DNA of 64,000 bases from JBBQQG01 sp038216175 (GCA_038216175.1 JBBQQG010000001.1:1-64000), one strand, 5' to 3'. Positions 1-10,300 are shown, counted from the stretch's first letter. Program-made: numbers and translations. The notes: generated from the sequence alone by a model not told the origin.

Positions 1-1037
1 CTCAGGACGTGAGTGCCGTCATTAAAGCCGGCATTGCCTACGATAGTTTTAAATATGTAAAAAATAACGGCGACGAAACAACGGTTGATATATTTGGACA
101 AAGTGCAATTTATGAAAAAGCAGTCGAACGGATTGTAAAACTTGCTGAATATGATGTCATTCACGCCCATGACTGGCTTACTTGCCGAGCTGCCATAAGG
201 GCAAAACAATTAACTGGGCTGCCATTGATAATCCATATACACGCTCTTGAATCAGACCGAGCTGGTAAGCCGTTTAGCGGTAATCCTCTAGTCAGAGAAA
301 TCGAAGAACAAGGGCTGTTAATTGCCGATAAAATAATCGCTGTAAGCGAACTGACTAAACAATCTATTATTCGCGAGTACCGTATTCCAGAAACTAAAAT
401 CGAAGTCATACATAATACTTTTGCGCAAAACGAATTAATTCAAAAAAGCGGCGAGAACGCTTATCAATACATTGAACAGTTGAAAAAACACGGTTATAGA
501 GTTGTTGCTTCCATCGGTCGTCTGACTATGCAAAAAGGTTTGAGCAATCTGCTGCAAGCTTTTCAGCTGGTTGTTTCGCACTCGCCGAAAACACTTCTTT
601 TAATTGTCGGTTCAGGCGAACTTTATAATGAACTGATAACGTTAAGTGCTGAACTTGGCATTTCAAAAAACGTCATATTTACAGATTTTCAGCGAGGTAA
701 AAATTATCGTGATGCCTTTTCGGTAGCTGATTTATTTGTCATGCCATCAATCTCTGAACCGTTCGGGCTTACACCTTTAGAGGCGATTGGTTACGGAACA
801 CCTGCTCTGATAAGTAAACAAGCTGGCGTTTCAGAAGTTATAAAAAGTACTCTAAAAGTAGACTTTTGGGATATAAGTGAAATGGCCAATAAGATAATTA
901 GTTCGCTTTGTAACCAGCCGCTATTAGATGAGCTGTATGTAAATGCCGTAAAAGAATTCGACACGCTTAGCTGGGACAATGCTGCAGCTAAGCTGACTGA
1001 TATCTATAATTCTTACCAGGAAGAAGTCCTAGTATGA
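1..1037 (+). CDS. GT4-family glycosyltransferase (glycogen synthase-like), 5' end cut off by window
   Basis: Retaining GT-B glycosyltransferase, probably acting on a nucleotide-sugar to extend an alpha-glucan. The frame is open back to base 3 (codons Gln-Asp before the first GTG), so the true N-terminus lies outside the window. Visible are HAHDWLT (end of the N-terminal Rossmann domain, as in glycogen/starch synthases), the linker region ASIGRLTMQKG that opens the C-terminal domain, and the nucleotide-binding E-x7-E motif SEPFGLTPLE near residue 250. The stop overlaps the GH57 start by 4 nt (ATGA), so the two are translationally coupled with the GH15 gene that follows. The alpha-glucan role is inferred from these neighbours; the substrate is not proven by sequence. 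Confidence 0.88.
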   Translation, partial: QDVSAVIKAGIAYDSFKYVKNNGDETTVDIFGQSAIYEKAVERIVKLAEYDVIHAHDWLTCRAAIRAKQLTGLPLIIHIHALESDRAGKPFSGNPLVREIEEQGLLIADKIIAVSELTKQSIIREYRIPETKIEVIHNTFAQNELIQKSGENAYQYIEQLKKHGYRVVASIGRLTMQKGLSNLLQAFQLVVSHSPKTLLLIVGSGELYNELITLSAELGISKNVIFTDFQRGKNYRDAFSVADLFVMPSISEPFGLTPLEAIGYGTPALISKQAGVSEVIKSTLKVDFWDISEMANKIISSLCNQPLLDELYVNAVKEFDTLSWDNAAAKLTDIYNSYQEEVLV

Positions 1038-2248
1038 ATAAAAAAGCGATCGTATTATATTTGCATGTTCACCAACCATTTCGGATTCGACATTACACAG
1101 CCTTTGACAGTGGTGTAAATCATGATTATTTCAGTGACAAGACTCCATTTAATCAAACTAACAATGAATTTATTATTCATAAAGTAGCCGAAAAGTCATA
1201 TCTGCCAACTAATAGGAAATTACTCGAGCTGATTAATAAATATCCAGACTTTAAATTAAGCCTGTCTATTACCGGCACAGTAATAGAGCAGCTTCAGGAA
1301 TGGTCTCCTGCAACTCTCCAATCTTTCGTTGATTTAGTTAACACCGGCAAAGTTGAAATAGTAGGTGAAACTTACCATCACTCGCTTGCCTTTTTTTATT
1401 CACTAGCCGAATTCGATATGCAGGTAAATATGCACCGAAAGAAAGTTGAAGAAATATTTCACCAGTCTCCGAAGGTAATAAGAAATACCGAACTAGCATA
1501 TAACAACGATCTGGCTGTCTGGGCCGATCGAGCCGGATATAAGGGCATCCTGGCTGAAGGTTGGGATTCAATTCTTGGTTGGCGCAGTCCAAATTATGTC
1601 TATAAGCCAGTCGGTACAGAGAATATTAAGTTGCTGCTGAAAAACTACAAACTGAGTGACGATATAGCTTTTAGGTTTGGCGACCGCGAATGGTCGCAGT
1701 GGCCGCTTACGGCTGATAAATTTGCCCAGTGGCTAAGCGATACAAACGATGCAACTAATTTTAATCTATTTATGGATTATGAAACGTTTGGCGAACATCA
1801 GTGGTCCGATAGCGGAATATTTGAATTTTTAGATAAATTGCCGGAAAAGTGGCTTAACGATGATTCGCATACATTTATGACTGTTAGCGATGTAATAGAA
1901 CATTTTGATGCTGTCGACGAAATTGATATGCCCGAAACTGTGACGTGGGCCGATACAGAACGTGATTTATCGGCATGGCTTGGAAATCCTATGCAAAAAC
2001 AGGCTATCGAAGCACTTTATAGCCTTCATGATAAAATTCTTCATTCAAACGACCTAGCTCTGATCAACGACTGGAGACGACTCCAAACTTCCGATCATTT
2101 TTATTACATGTGCACGAAATGGTTCACAGACGGCGATGTTCACGCTTATTTCAGTCCATATGATTCACCTTACGAAGCAAATATGAATTTTATGAATTCC
2201 TGGCATGACCTAAAGTTTCGTCTGATCGAAAAAGGATATGAAATCTAA
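1034..2248 (+). CDS. GH57-family alpha-amylase-like glycoside hydrolase
   Basis: Glycoside hydrolase of family 57, acting on alpha-glucans as 4-alpha-glucanotransferase, amylase or branching enzyme. The five conserved regions are visible in order: HVHQPF near residue 11, GETYHHS near 115, NTELAYNND (nucleophile Glu) near 151, MDYETFGEHQ (acid/base Asp) near 248, and WADTERDLSAWLGN near 306. At 404 aa it is a short, intracellular form without a signal peptide. It overlaps the upstream GT4 by 4 nt and the downstream GH15 by 1 nt (TAATG). Exact specificity cannot be read from motifs alone. The trio suggests storage or turnover of a glycogen- or maltodextrin-like polymer. Confidence 0.93.
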   Translation: MNKKAIVLYLHVHQPFRIRHYTAFDSGVNHDYFSDKTPFNQTNNEFIIHKVAEKSYLPTNRKLLELINKYPDFKLSLSITGTVIEQLQEWSPATLQSFVDLVNTGKVEIVGETYHHSLAFFYSLAEFDMQVNMHRKKVEEIFHQSPKVIRNTELAYNNDLAVWADRAGYKGILAEGWDSILGWRSPNYVYKPVGTENIKLLLKNYKLSDDIAFRFGDREWSQWPLTADKFAQWLSDTNDATNFNLFMDYETFGEHQWSDSGIFEFLDKLPEKWLNDDSHTFMTVSDVIEHFDAVDEIDMPETVTWADTERDLSAWLGNPMQKQAIEALYSLHDKILHSNDLALINDWRRLQTSDHFYYMCTKWFTDGDVHAYFSPYDSPYEANMNFMNSWHDLKFRLIEKGYEI

Positions 2249-4185
2249 TGGCACGACCGGTAATACTAGGAAACGGTAGTTTAACAGTTGGACTTGATGA
2301 AAACGGACTGGTCCACGATTTTTATTATCCATACGTTGGACTTGAGAATTTGACTACTGCTCGGAGTGTTAATCATAAAATAGGCCTATGGGTAGATAAT
2401 ACTTTCTCATGGGTCGACGACGGCTGGGAGGTATTGGTTGATTTTGCATCAGATGCTCTTGTTAGTAAAATTACGATGCAATCGAAAAGATTACAGATAT
2501 TGTTGGAATTATCAGACTTTGTCGATCATGAATATAATAGTTTTTGTAGGCGAATTACTATCAATAACCAGGCTGATCACGACCGTGAAATTAGGATATT
2601 TTTACATCAGCGATTTGAAATATCAACACATGGACGAGCTGATACAGCTTTGTATGAACCGGAAGAAAATTACATACTCGATTATAAGGGAAGATGTTGC
2701 CTGCTGATTTATTCAGATAATGCCGGTGTTTCTTTTGATCAATATGCGGTTGGCAATTTCGGGATCGAAGGTAAAGAAGGTACATATAAGGATGCAGAGG
2801 ACGGCGAGCTGTCTAATAGCGCTGTAGAACACGGTGGTGTGGATTCTGTTATACGCAACAGCGTTCAATGTAAGGCTGGTGCTAAGACAATACTAGATTA
2901 TTGGGTAGTAGCTACAGATTCTCAGTATAACGCCGAAAAAATTCATCTAGAAATTAAAAAAGTCGGATTAGCTGATAGGCTTCAAAAAACCAGACAATAC
3001 TGGCACGATTGGCTAGCTATCGGTGGCCAGGAACATGCGTCTATTCCTAGTGAATACAAAGGTATGGTTAATAAATCTCTAATGATCATAAAAGCCCATA
3101 CAGATAAAAGAGGTGGAATAATTGCATCGTGTGATTCATCAATCTACAATTACGGTCGCGATTATTATAGTTACGTCTGGCCACGCGATGGTGCTTACGC
3201 CATGTGGCCTTTGATTCGAATGGGACATACTGAAGAACCGAAAAAGTTTTTTGAATTCTGCCGAGATATTTTGACACCCGAAGGCTTTCTCATGCATAAA
3301 TATCAGCCTGACCGGGCGATAGGCAGTACCTGGCATCCTTTAATCCATGGCAAGCGTAAAGAACTGGCAATCCAAGAAGATGAAACTGCAATTATTATTT
3401 ATATGTTAGGAGAATATCACCGAGTAAATAATGATAAAAATTTTGCCCTTAATTTGTACGGGACTTTAATTCAACCATCGGCCAACTTTTTAATGACATT
3501 TATAGATAAGCAGACTAACCTGCCCCATGCCAGCTACGATTTATGGGAAGAGAAGTTTTTAACTACTACTTATACTGCAGCTTTAGTCTATCAGTCACTT
3601 CTAGTGGCTGCAGATTTTGCGCAGGATTTCGAATATCCTGACGACGCCGTAAAATGGATAAAAGCCGCTGAAACAATATTAGGTGGCGCCGATGCTTTTT
3701 TTGATCCCGAAAGAAAAGCATTTCGAAAAGGTTTTCTACTGAGTGATGATGATTCACTTGCCTTTGATAACACTTTAGATATATCAAGCATGTATGGAGT
3801 AATGATGTATGGACTACACACCCATGATATCGATCCACTGCGCACAACTGTCAATTTAATAGAAAACATATTGCTTGACCAAACCCCGTCAGGCGGTAGT
3901 CCGCGATATGAACACGATAATTACTTTCGTTCCGAACCACCCTATTTAGGCAATCCTTGGACCGTAACAACCTTGTGGATGGCCCAGTATTATGCTCGCA
4001 TTGATAGACTAGATAAAACTAAAATGTATATTGATTGGGCAATAAGAGCGGCACTGCCGAGCGGAGTTATGTCGGAACAGGTTAATCCAGGAAATGGTCA
4101 ACCGTTATCTGTTACTCCACTTGTCTGGAGTCATGCCGAGTTAATAAATACAGTACTAGATCTTGTTAAGTTTGATAAGCAGTAA
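2248..4185 (+). CDS. GH15 glucoamylase-like glycoside hydrolase
   Basis: Inverting exo-acting alpha-glucosidase of family GH15, expected to release glucose from the ends of alpha-glucans. The N-terminal ~250 residues form the beta-sandwich typical of prokaryotic GH15 (opening with GNGSLTVGLDENG). The (alpha/alpha)6 barrel carries YVWPRDGAYAMW near residue 309, the acidic motif IQEDETAIIIYM near 378, and the C-terminal SPRYEHDNYF and NPWTVTTLW blocks. At 645 aa it matches prokaryotic members. There is no signal peptide, so cytoplasmic action is likely. It is the last gene of the three-gene plus-strand operon; the next gene is convergent. Trehalase or dextran glucosidase activity within GH15 cannot be excluded. 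Confidence 0.92.
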   Translation: MARPVILGNGSLTVGLDENGLVHDFYYPYVGLENLTTARSVNHKIGLWVDNTFSWVDDGWEVLVDFASDALVSKITMQSKRLQILLELSDFVDHEYNSFCRRITINNQADHDREIRIFLHQRFEISTHGRADTALYEPEENYILDYKGRCCLLIYSDNAGVSFDQYAVGNFGIEGKEGTYKDAEDGELSNSAVEHGGVDSVIRNSVQCKAGAKTILDYWVVATDSQYNAEKIHLEIKKVGLADRLQKTRQYWHDWLAIGGQEHASIPSEYKGMVNKSLMIIKAHTDKRGGIIASCDSSIYNYGRDYYSYVWPRDGAYAMWPLIRMGHTEEPKKFFEFCRDILTPEGFLMHKYQPDRAIGSTWHPLIHGKRKELAIQEDETAIIIYMLGEYHRVNNDKNFALNLYGTLIQPSANFLMTFIDKQTNLPHASYDLWEEKFLTTTYTAALVYQSLLVAADFAQDFEYPDDAVKWIKAAETILGGADAFFDPERKAFRKGFLLSDDDSLAFDNTLDISSMYGVMMYGLHTHDIDPLRTTVNLIENILLDQTPSGGSPRYEHDNYFRSEPPYLGNPWTVTTLWMAQYYARIDRLDKTKMYIDWAIRAALPSGVMSEQVNPGNGQPLSVTPLVWSHAELINTVLDLVKFDKQ

Positions 4186-4187
4186 AA

Positions 4188-4391
4188 CTATTTACGACCT
4201 TTTACTTCATTTCGTCCAAGACTTTTCTTTGTTTCAACATAAAGAACGTGTCTTCTAAGCACAGGATCGTATTTTTTTAACTGAAGCTTATCGGGGGTAT
4301 TTACAGTATTTTTAATTGTATAATAATGCCGGTGTCCGCTTTCTTCCGACACCATACCAACTATCTTTCGTTTGCCTTGCTTTTTAGCCAT
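4188..4391 (-). CDS. rpmG: 50S ribosomal protein bL33, cysteine-free form
   Basis: Large-subunit protein bL33. The core [20 protein letters not shown] aligns with the usual NTPDRLELKKY...H.L block. Both CxxC knuckles of the zinc-binding form are gone: the first has become [10 protein letters not shown] and the second YDPVLRR, so this is the C-minus type that cannot bind structural zinc. At 67 aa it has a short basic C-terminal tail. It ends 2 nt past the convergent GH15 gene, with the tRNA-Thr gene upstream. Confidence 0.93.
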   Translation of the reverse strand: MAKKQGKRKIVGMVSEESGHRHYYTIKNTVNTPDKLQLKKYDPVLRRHVLYVETKKSLGRNEVKGRK

Positions 4392-4462
4392 AATCTACCT
4401 TTACAATTGTCTAACTTAATTCAATTTTAACAGATAAGAAGGTATTTTACAATACTGCGCTA

Positions 4463-4537
4463 TGGAGCCGTCACCGAGACTCGAACTCGGGACCCCATCC
4501 TTACCATGGATGTGCTCTACCACTGAGCTATGACGGC
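4463..4537 (-). tRNA. tRNA-Thr (anticodon GGT)
   Basis: Full cloverleaf on the minus strand. Acceptor GCCGTCA pairs with TGACGGC; D-arm GCTC/GAGC; anticodon stem CATCC/GGATG around loop ATGGTAA (anticodon GGU, reading ACC/ACU); T-arm CCGAG-TTCGAGT-CTCGG. The 3' CCA is encoded (4463-4465). Confidence 0.97.
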
Positions 4538-4751
4538 AATAATATATCAGCTACATTTTTATCTTTGCTACCCGATTATTCTACATTTTAATAATTCCTA
4601 ATTCTACTGTCTATTATGTTTATAATATTACTATGCTTAGTATAAATTAGCTGTGACTAAATAAAACGCAGAAAAATACAAACAACCTATCTTTTGTTTC
4701 ATAGGTACAATTAGCATACAAAAAGATAATTTTAGATACTGGAGAATAATT

Positions 4752-4823
4752 ATGTCGATATTTAAATTCCCAGCACATTTATGGTTTGATCACCAAGGTG
4801 AAGAATCACACAAGAAAATATAA
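4752..4823 (+). CDS. possible 23-aa small protein
   Basis: Short reading frame beginning MSIFKFPAHLWFDH, preceded by GGAG at 4741-4744, seven bases before the ATG. It lies in the 290-bp gap between the tRNA-Thr and the convergent unknown gene at 4828. No family is recognised and there are no supporting neighbours. The ribosome-binding site is the only positive evidence, so it could be chance. Nothing else convincing was seen in 4538-4827. Confidence 0.25.
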   Translation: MSIFKFPAHLWFDHQGEESHKKI

Positions 4824-4827
4824 CTCT

Positions 4828-5256
4828 TTATGGTATTATAACGCTGCTATCATTTTTCTTGGCTTGAACGAATCTCTTTTGACCGCGGAAATCATTGTCA
4901 TCAAATAATGCTATTTGTCCTAATATTTTTTGCACTTCTTCGTCACCAGAGTGCATATTTTCAGGTTTATAAAGAGCAGGAATTTGCGGATCAAAGCCGG
5001 ATTTATCAATACTTATGAGTTCTGGCAATTTGCTTAATATTGCTCGAAACGCATCTGAATAATCGGGACGAAAAATAGAATTTATTCCTAAGCTTTCACC
5101 GTAATCAACCCCAAAACCAAAATACTTTCTATCGATTAAGTAATCTGTTGCTTCTTGCTCGACGTATGATAAATGTGAGAATACTCTTACCTTGAAAGGT
5201 CCTGTGGAATATAGAAAATGTTCTTCGGGCATCGAGCTCACCGAATCATTATACAT
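4828..5256 (-). CDS. hypothetical protein, 142 aa
   Basis: No family recognised. A soluble, acidic protein without signal peptide or membrane segment. It is rich in aromatic residues in the N-terminal half (YFGFGVDYGES) and ends in a basic stretch. It lies upstream of nothing on its own strand except bL33 and the tRNA, and follows another unknown gene (5309-5755) by 52 nt, with which it may be co-transcribed. The start at MYNDSV is the first in frame; M9 (MPEEHF) is an alternative. Length and codon use look like a real gene, but no function is proposed. Confidence 0.6.
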   Translation of the reverse strand: MYNDSVSSMPEEHFLYSTGPFKVRVFSHLSYVEQEATDYLIDRKYFGFGVDYGESLGINSIFRPDYSDAFRAILSKLPELISIDKSGFDPQIPALYKPENMHSGDEEVQKILGQIALFDDNDFRGQKRFVQAKKNDSSVIIP

Positions 5257-5308
5257 TAATAAATAGCACCAGTATTGAATTAAAAGTAGTTATGTTAACA
5301 ACAATAAA

Positions 5309-5755
5309 TTACGTTTGGTGATTAACTGATTTAGCAGTTTTTATGTCGCTTATTAGTTCGATTAAAACATTTGAAGTTATTGGATAATCGCCTCGATCAA
5401 GGTTGATATTGCCGTAGCGAATTACTTCTGCAAGCCCTTCATAATTAACTCCGGTTGGTCCGTCGGCATTGATAGCAATCTGCCGGATCGGTCTGTCATT
5501 AATAATGTCGGGATTTGGATCCATCTCTATTGCAGAATATGTAACGCCGGCTAAAAGTTCAGTACCAATACCCTTGACGAGCCTAATGAATTTTGCATTA
5601 TTATTGCCTATTATCCTAGGTTTTTCGAGGCTAGACAAATTTACTAATAAAATGCCAGTTCTGCTGCAAAAAGTTCTGTGCTCATGCGTTTCAACAAATT
5701 TGTTTATTGTACTTACAGTCTGATTAAGTTCTTCGGACGACGCGGGTTTATTCAT
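5309..5755 (-). CDS. hypothetical protein, 148 aa
   Basis: No family recognised. A predicted soluble alpha/beta protein with no signal peptide. A hydrophobic strand GILLVNLSSL sits near residue 34 and a conserved-looking RPIRQIAINADGPTGVNYEG segment near 92. Two histidines and one cysteine (HEHRTFCS) cluster near residue 25 but do not form a known metal motif. It is the first gene of a probable two-gene minus-strand unit with 4828-5256 and is divergent from the GH26-like gene at 5883. Confidence 0.6.
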   Translation of the reverse strand: MNKPASSEELNQTVSTINKFVETHEHRTFCSRTGILLVNLSSLEKPRIIGNNNAKFIRLVKGIGTELLAGVTYSAIEMDPNPDIINDRPIRQIAINADGPTGVNYEGLAEVIRYGNINLDRGDYPITSNVLIELISDIKTAKSVNHQT

Positions 5756-5841
5756 TAATATATGATTACAGGAAATAGCTTATACGTCAATATCGATACG
5801 GTCTATATAGTATTTTCCAGCTATTTAGTCACCATAAAGAG

Positions 5842-5872
5842 TTGACTATAATGTTAATACTTACTATATAAT
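5842..5872 (+). promoter_or_regulatory. sigma70-type promoter of the GH26-like gene
   Basis: TTGACT at 5842-5847 and TATATA at 5865-5870 with a 17-bp spacer (or TATAAT at 5867-5872 with 19 bp). The ATG at 5883 is only 10-12 nt past the -10 box, so the transcript should be leaderless or nearly so. No Shine-Dalgarno sequence precedes the ATG, in agreement. Confidence 0.6.
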
Positions 5873-5882
5873 AGTTAGCAGC

Positions 5883-7136
5883 ATGTTTCACAGACATAAG
5901 AATCAAAAAGATAAAACTCAAGTACATCAGATGTTTATCGACGCATCACCTCAGCAAAGAATAATTTTATTTGTCATAGCGTTCGCCGCTGTCGGCTCAA
6001 TAATACTAATTGCTGTCCATGCGTCTACGCCAACCATAGCAGTTGAACCGGAGAATTCGACAATAAAATCGCCTGCTTCAAGCGGTTCGGACGGTAATGC
6101 TTCGCGCGGCGCTTATTTACAATTTAATAAAACATCGCCGGTGACCGATGCTGGTTATAACAAACTAGCTTTTTACCCATGCGATGCCAGCAACACAACT
6201 TTTGGAGCACAACAAGTCCAATGCTGGAAAAATTTAGGCAGTTGGCTCGGTCGTAATACCAGCCCTATCATACCGTACGTAGTTTTAATGACCGATGGTG
6301 GCAGTCCAAGTCTTATGTCTGGCAATGGGTCGGGTGCAGTTGCCGTGCCTGGTGGCTTTCAAACCCTAAATCCTAAGCCGACAATAGTAATTTCTGTTCC
6401 TTTAGCTTTTGGAACTGATGGCTGCGGAAATACACCTAGAATTACAACATGTTTCGATAATGTCGCGGCCGGACGGTACGACAATGACTATCGACAATTA
6501 CTACAGTATTTCCTAACAGCTGGTTACACTTCAAACAACTTAATTATCCGATTAGGGTGGGAATATGATGGAAATTGGATGCCGTGGTCAGCTAAAAACA
6601 ACCCTTCCCAATTTGTTGCTGCCTTTCGTCATGTCCACACTACACTGCGAGCGATACCAGGCTTAGCGAGTCTTAAATTTGATTTGGCCGGAGACGCCGG
6701 TCAGCCGTTTGGACAAAATATTTGGGACTCTGGAAATCAATTCTACCCAGGCGACGGTTTCGTCGACATTATCGGAATGGACACCTATTATGGAGCTATA
6801 AGCAATCCTGTTTTTAATACGTCGTATTTGCCTTCATTGCATGCTCAGGAAAACTTTGCAAAGAGCCACGGCAAAACTGTCAGTTATCCTGAATGGGGGC
6901 AGAAAGAAAAACCAGATACGCCGTCATTTATTCAAGACATGGGCAGCTGGTATAGCGGTTTGCCCGCTAGTGGGGCCGGAAGTCTTGAGTATCAAGCCTA
7001 TTTTAATACCGATACTCATGACGTCGAAGCGCAGAACGGAGCATACGCATTATATGACGCTGTTCATAACCAACCCTTGCAGGATGCCCTTAATTCCGAG
7101 AATACTTTTAAAACACTATTTGGCGGAGTGAGGTAA
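5883..7136 (+). CDS. membrane-anchored GH26-like glycoside hydrolase
   Basis: Surface (alpha/beta)8-barrel glycosidase resembling family GH26, whose members are beta-mannanases and related endo-glycanases. A basic cytoplasmic stub (1-25) precedes one membrane segment (about 26-47, IILFVIAFAAVGSIILIAV) and a Ser/Gly-rich linker. The catalytic domain shows RLGWEYDGNWMPW near residue 221, equivalent to the GH26 acid/base region (HEMNG.W.W). SYPEWGQ near residue 335 fits the nucleophile region (SEWG). Four cysteines in 97-200 could form disulfides outside the cell. At 417 aa it is the usual length. The gene probably acts with the next surface protein (7326). The substrate is unknown; host cell-wall or environmental glycan is a guess. 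Confidence 0.75.
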   Translation: MFHRHKNQKDKTQVHQMFIDASPQQRIILFVIAFAAVGSIILIAVHASTPTIAVEPENSTIKSPASSGSDGNASRGAYLQFNKTSPVTDAGYNKLAFYPCDASNTTFGAQQVQCWKNLGSWLGRNTSPIIPYVVLMTDGGSPSLMSGNGSGAVAVPGGFQTLNPKPTIVISVPLAFGTDGCGNTPRITTCFDNVAAGRYDNDYRQLLQYFLTAGYTSNNLIIRLGWEYDGNWMPWSAKNNPSQFVAAFRHVHTTLRAIPGLASLKFDLAGDAGQPFGQNIWDSGNQFYPGDGFVDIIGMDTYYGAISNPVFNTSYLPSLHAQENFAKSHGKTVSYPEWGQKEKPDTPSFIQDMGSWYSGLPASGAGSLEYQAYFNTDTHDVEAQNGAYALYDAVHNQPLQDALNSENTFKTLFGGVR

Positions 7137-7325
7137 CTAACGATTTGAGAGATGCTGTTTTGTTAGTAAGGCATGAATAGTAGTCGTCGCCAAGTTTATA
7201 ATTTTCAAATTAGCAGTCAGATTTTAAAAAAAGACATGCATAATTAAATGCTTAAACGTTGTTTTTCTTATATCGGAAATTTATAAAGTAACGCATATTA
7301 CATAATTAATGTATGATAATAAAGA

Positions 7326-10300
7326 ATGTTCTATAATATAAAACTTTGGTGGAATAAACGGTGGAAATTCGCAATTGTTGCGCCGATATTTGTATTTGCT
7401 AGCTTTTTTATGTTAAACCAATCGGTTAAAGCTGACGCTTCACTATTCAGTGGTACGCTGCTAACAGGACTTCAGCAACCCGATGCTGGCGCTACAATTA
7501 ATCTTTTGTCCGGCGGCGCAGTAGCAGCTACAGCTATCACAGCTGCCGATGGAACATTTTCAATTACAGCTGATCCTGGTTTATATGGATTTTCTGTTGT
7601 TGAACAATCGATACCTGCCAGCGACAATATATTCTCTATAAATTCAGAAACTGGTTCTAATCCTAGCGATGCCGTCATAGATCTGAGCGCCGGAAGCATA
7701 GTTCAAAATATAACTTTACCGTTACTTACTTCATTAAAAACTACCAGTGTCGATGCACTCGGCTCAAGCTTAAAGGGCACTACAGTAAAAAGCGGTCCAG
7801 TAAATGCCAGTTTGGCATTATGGCAAGGCGGACCGATGCTAGATGTCAGCCTGATGTCAAGTACTTCGCAATCATTTTTTGGTGTTTGCCAATCGGATAT
7901 TTCCGGCGTCTGTTTGATTGAAACATTTATTGGCGCAAATCCAACTAGTCTAACCGATTCCAATACAATAGGTCAGTCAGCGCAGGTTCAAAGCCCAGCC
8001 ATAGTAGATAGTACTGCAACAGCATCAATTCAATTATCAAATTATGTACTGTTAGATTCAGCCGGAGCAAAAGCCGGTAAAATTACTGCTAGTACTCCGA
8101 ATGGAACACAGCTAACGGCTATTACTACAGCGCCAGTACCTGGAGGCAATACAACGGCATCAGGGGCAACAATTCAGAGCGGTGTGATATCTTATCATAT
8201 CAATAATGTCCTGCCAGGTTCTTCAATAACTGAAATGATTATTATGCCGGTCAATGGATATACGAGTAATATTTATTCGATTAAAAACGGGACATTAACA
8301 GATATAACAGCTCAAAGCAGTATCTGGGGCTATTTGGTGAACGTTACAATTACCGACGGCGGACCAGGTGATAATGACGGCATCGTTAATGGAATAATAG
8401 ATCAATCACTTGTTATAGTTAAAAATAATCCATCAAACACACCGACAAATGTCGTTGCAAGTGCTGGCAACGCTTCGGCAAAACTTAGTTGGTCTGCTCC
8501 TAATGTAAACGGAGGAACAGCAATAACTGGTTACCAAGTAATACCTTATAAAGCTGGCATCGTCCAACCAGCGATAACATTTAATTCTACGTCAACAACT
8601 CAGACTATCACTAATTTGACTAATGCTGCTAATTACACTTTTACTGTTATAGCTGTGAACGGTGCGGGGCAAAGTATAGCTTCAAATCAATCTAATTCTG
8701 TAACAGTAGGCATCCCTCTCGCTCCAACAAGTGTTTTAGCATCGCCAGGCAGTAGTTCGGCCAATATTTCATTTACAGCACCGATTGGCGACAGTAGCGC
8801 TCCGACAATTATCTCTTATGTTGTGACGCCCTATATTGGTTTAACCGCTAAACCTTCAAAAGTGTTTCCTGCATCATCAACCAACTTAGTATTTAATGGT
8901 TTAGTTAATGGTGCAAGTTATAGCTTCAAAGTAGCTGCTCAGTCTGCTAGTGGCCAAGGTCCACAATCAGCTGCTAGTGCAGCTGTAATAGTTGGAGTAC
9001 CAACCAGCCCGACTAATTTGACTTCCACCGCTGGCAACGCATCAGCTGCATTAAGCTGGACTGCGCCCTCTAGTAGTAATGGAGCTGCGGTAACAAGCTA
9101 TATAGTTACGCCTTATTTAAATAATGTTGCCCAAACACCTACGTTATTTAAAAATAATCTGACGAATCAAACTATTACAGGTTTATTAAATAGCAAGATC
9201 TATAGCTTTACGGTAATAGCTAAGAACAGCTATGGTAATAGTGCGGCTTCACCACAGACTGCGGTCATAACTATTGGAGTGCCTATTGCGCCAACTCTCC
9301 AGCAGTCATCAGCTCTCACCGCTAGTGCAAAAGTCAGCTGGGTAGCACCGACAATAAATAATGGAGCAGCTATAACCGGTTATGTAATAACCCCTTATCT
9401 TAGCGGAGTAGCTGAATCACCAATAGTATTTGCTCAAACTAATACCACGCAAATAATTAATAATTTGATTGCAAATAAAACTTATACTTTTACTGTTGCA
9501 GCTCAAAATATAAACGGCATTGGCTTAGTTTCGACGTTTACAAATAACGTTACTCCAACTGCCTACACTACGTCATGGAATAGTCTAGATACTTGGACTG
9601 ACTCCTGGGACGCTAAAGACGCCGTTAGTTACACCCCGACAATTATTGATCAAGCAAATTATGGTATTGACACACGCCCGAGAGTAGATTCGATTATTAA
9701 TCGTGGGTCAGATACACTGCCGATGTTAAGGGATCAGGGAGAGTATAGCAGCGTAAATAATTTACCTGCGAACTTACCAGGAGCACTATATGTTGCCAAT
9801 TCTCCATTCTTTGGCGGCCGGCCGGCTCTAAATTTTGATCTCTTGCCTATTCATAATAATTTTCATTCGATGATTAGCCCGGTTACAAATTTCACAGATA
9901 CATCGAAATGGTTTAATCCGCCAACAGGCTATAATCCGCCGTATTGGGTGGCTGTCTTAGGCGATGGACAAGATGGTACGCTTGGTAATTTAGGGACTGG
10001 TCCAACATTCGGTGATCAAACTCCTACCCCTACTGGAAACTGGAGTGTATCTTGTTGGAATAATAGCTACCCAGGAATGTCGATAGTCAGTAGTACCAAA
10101 GTTGATTCATCTAATACAGTATTAATTCTCTATTATAATTCAGGTTCAGGTGCTGCAGCCAAAGATTCATTTTTAGAAATTAATTATCGTGCAAGCAATG
10201 GTCAGCTCGTTACACAAAGAACTTATGGCAATCAGAATAACTACTCATTTAAAGAACTGTTCATGGGTTGGGTAGACGGTCAAGCATATTGGTCAGGAAC

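Noticed and set aside
9..1037. GTG at base 9 as the true start of the GT4 gene
   Set aside because: The frame is open upstream to the window edge and a GT-B N-terminal domain needs more residues.
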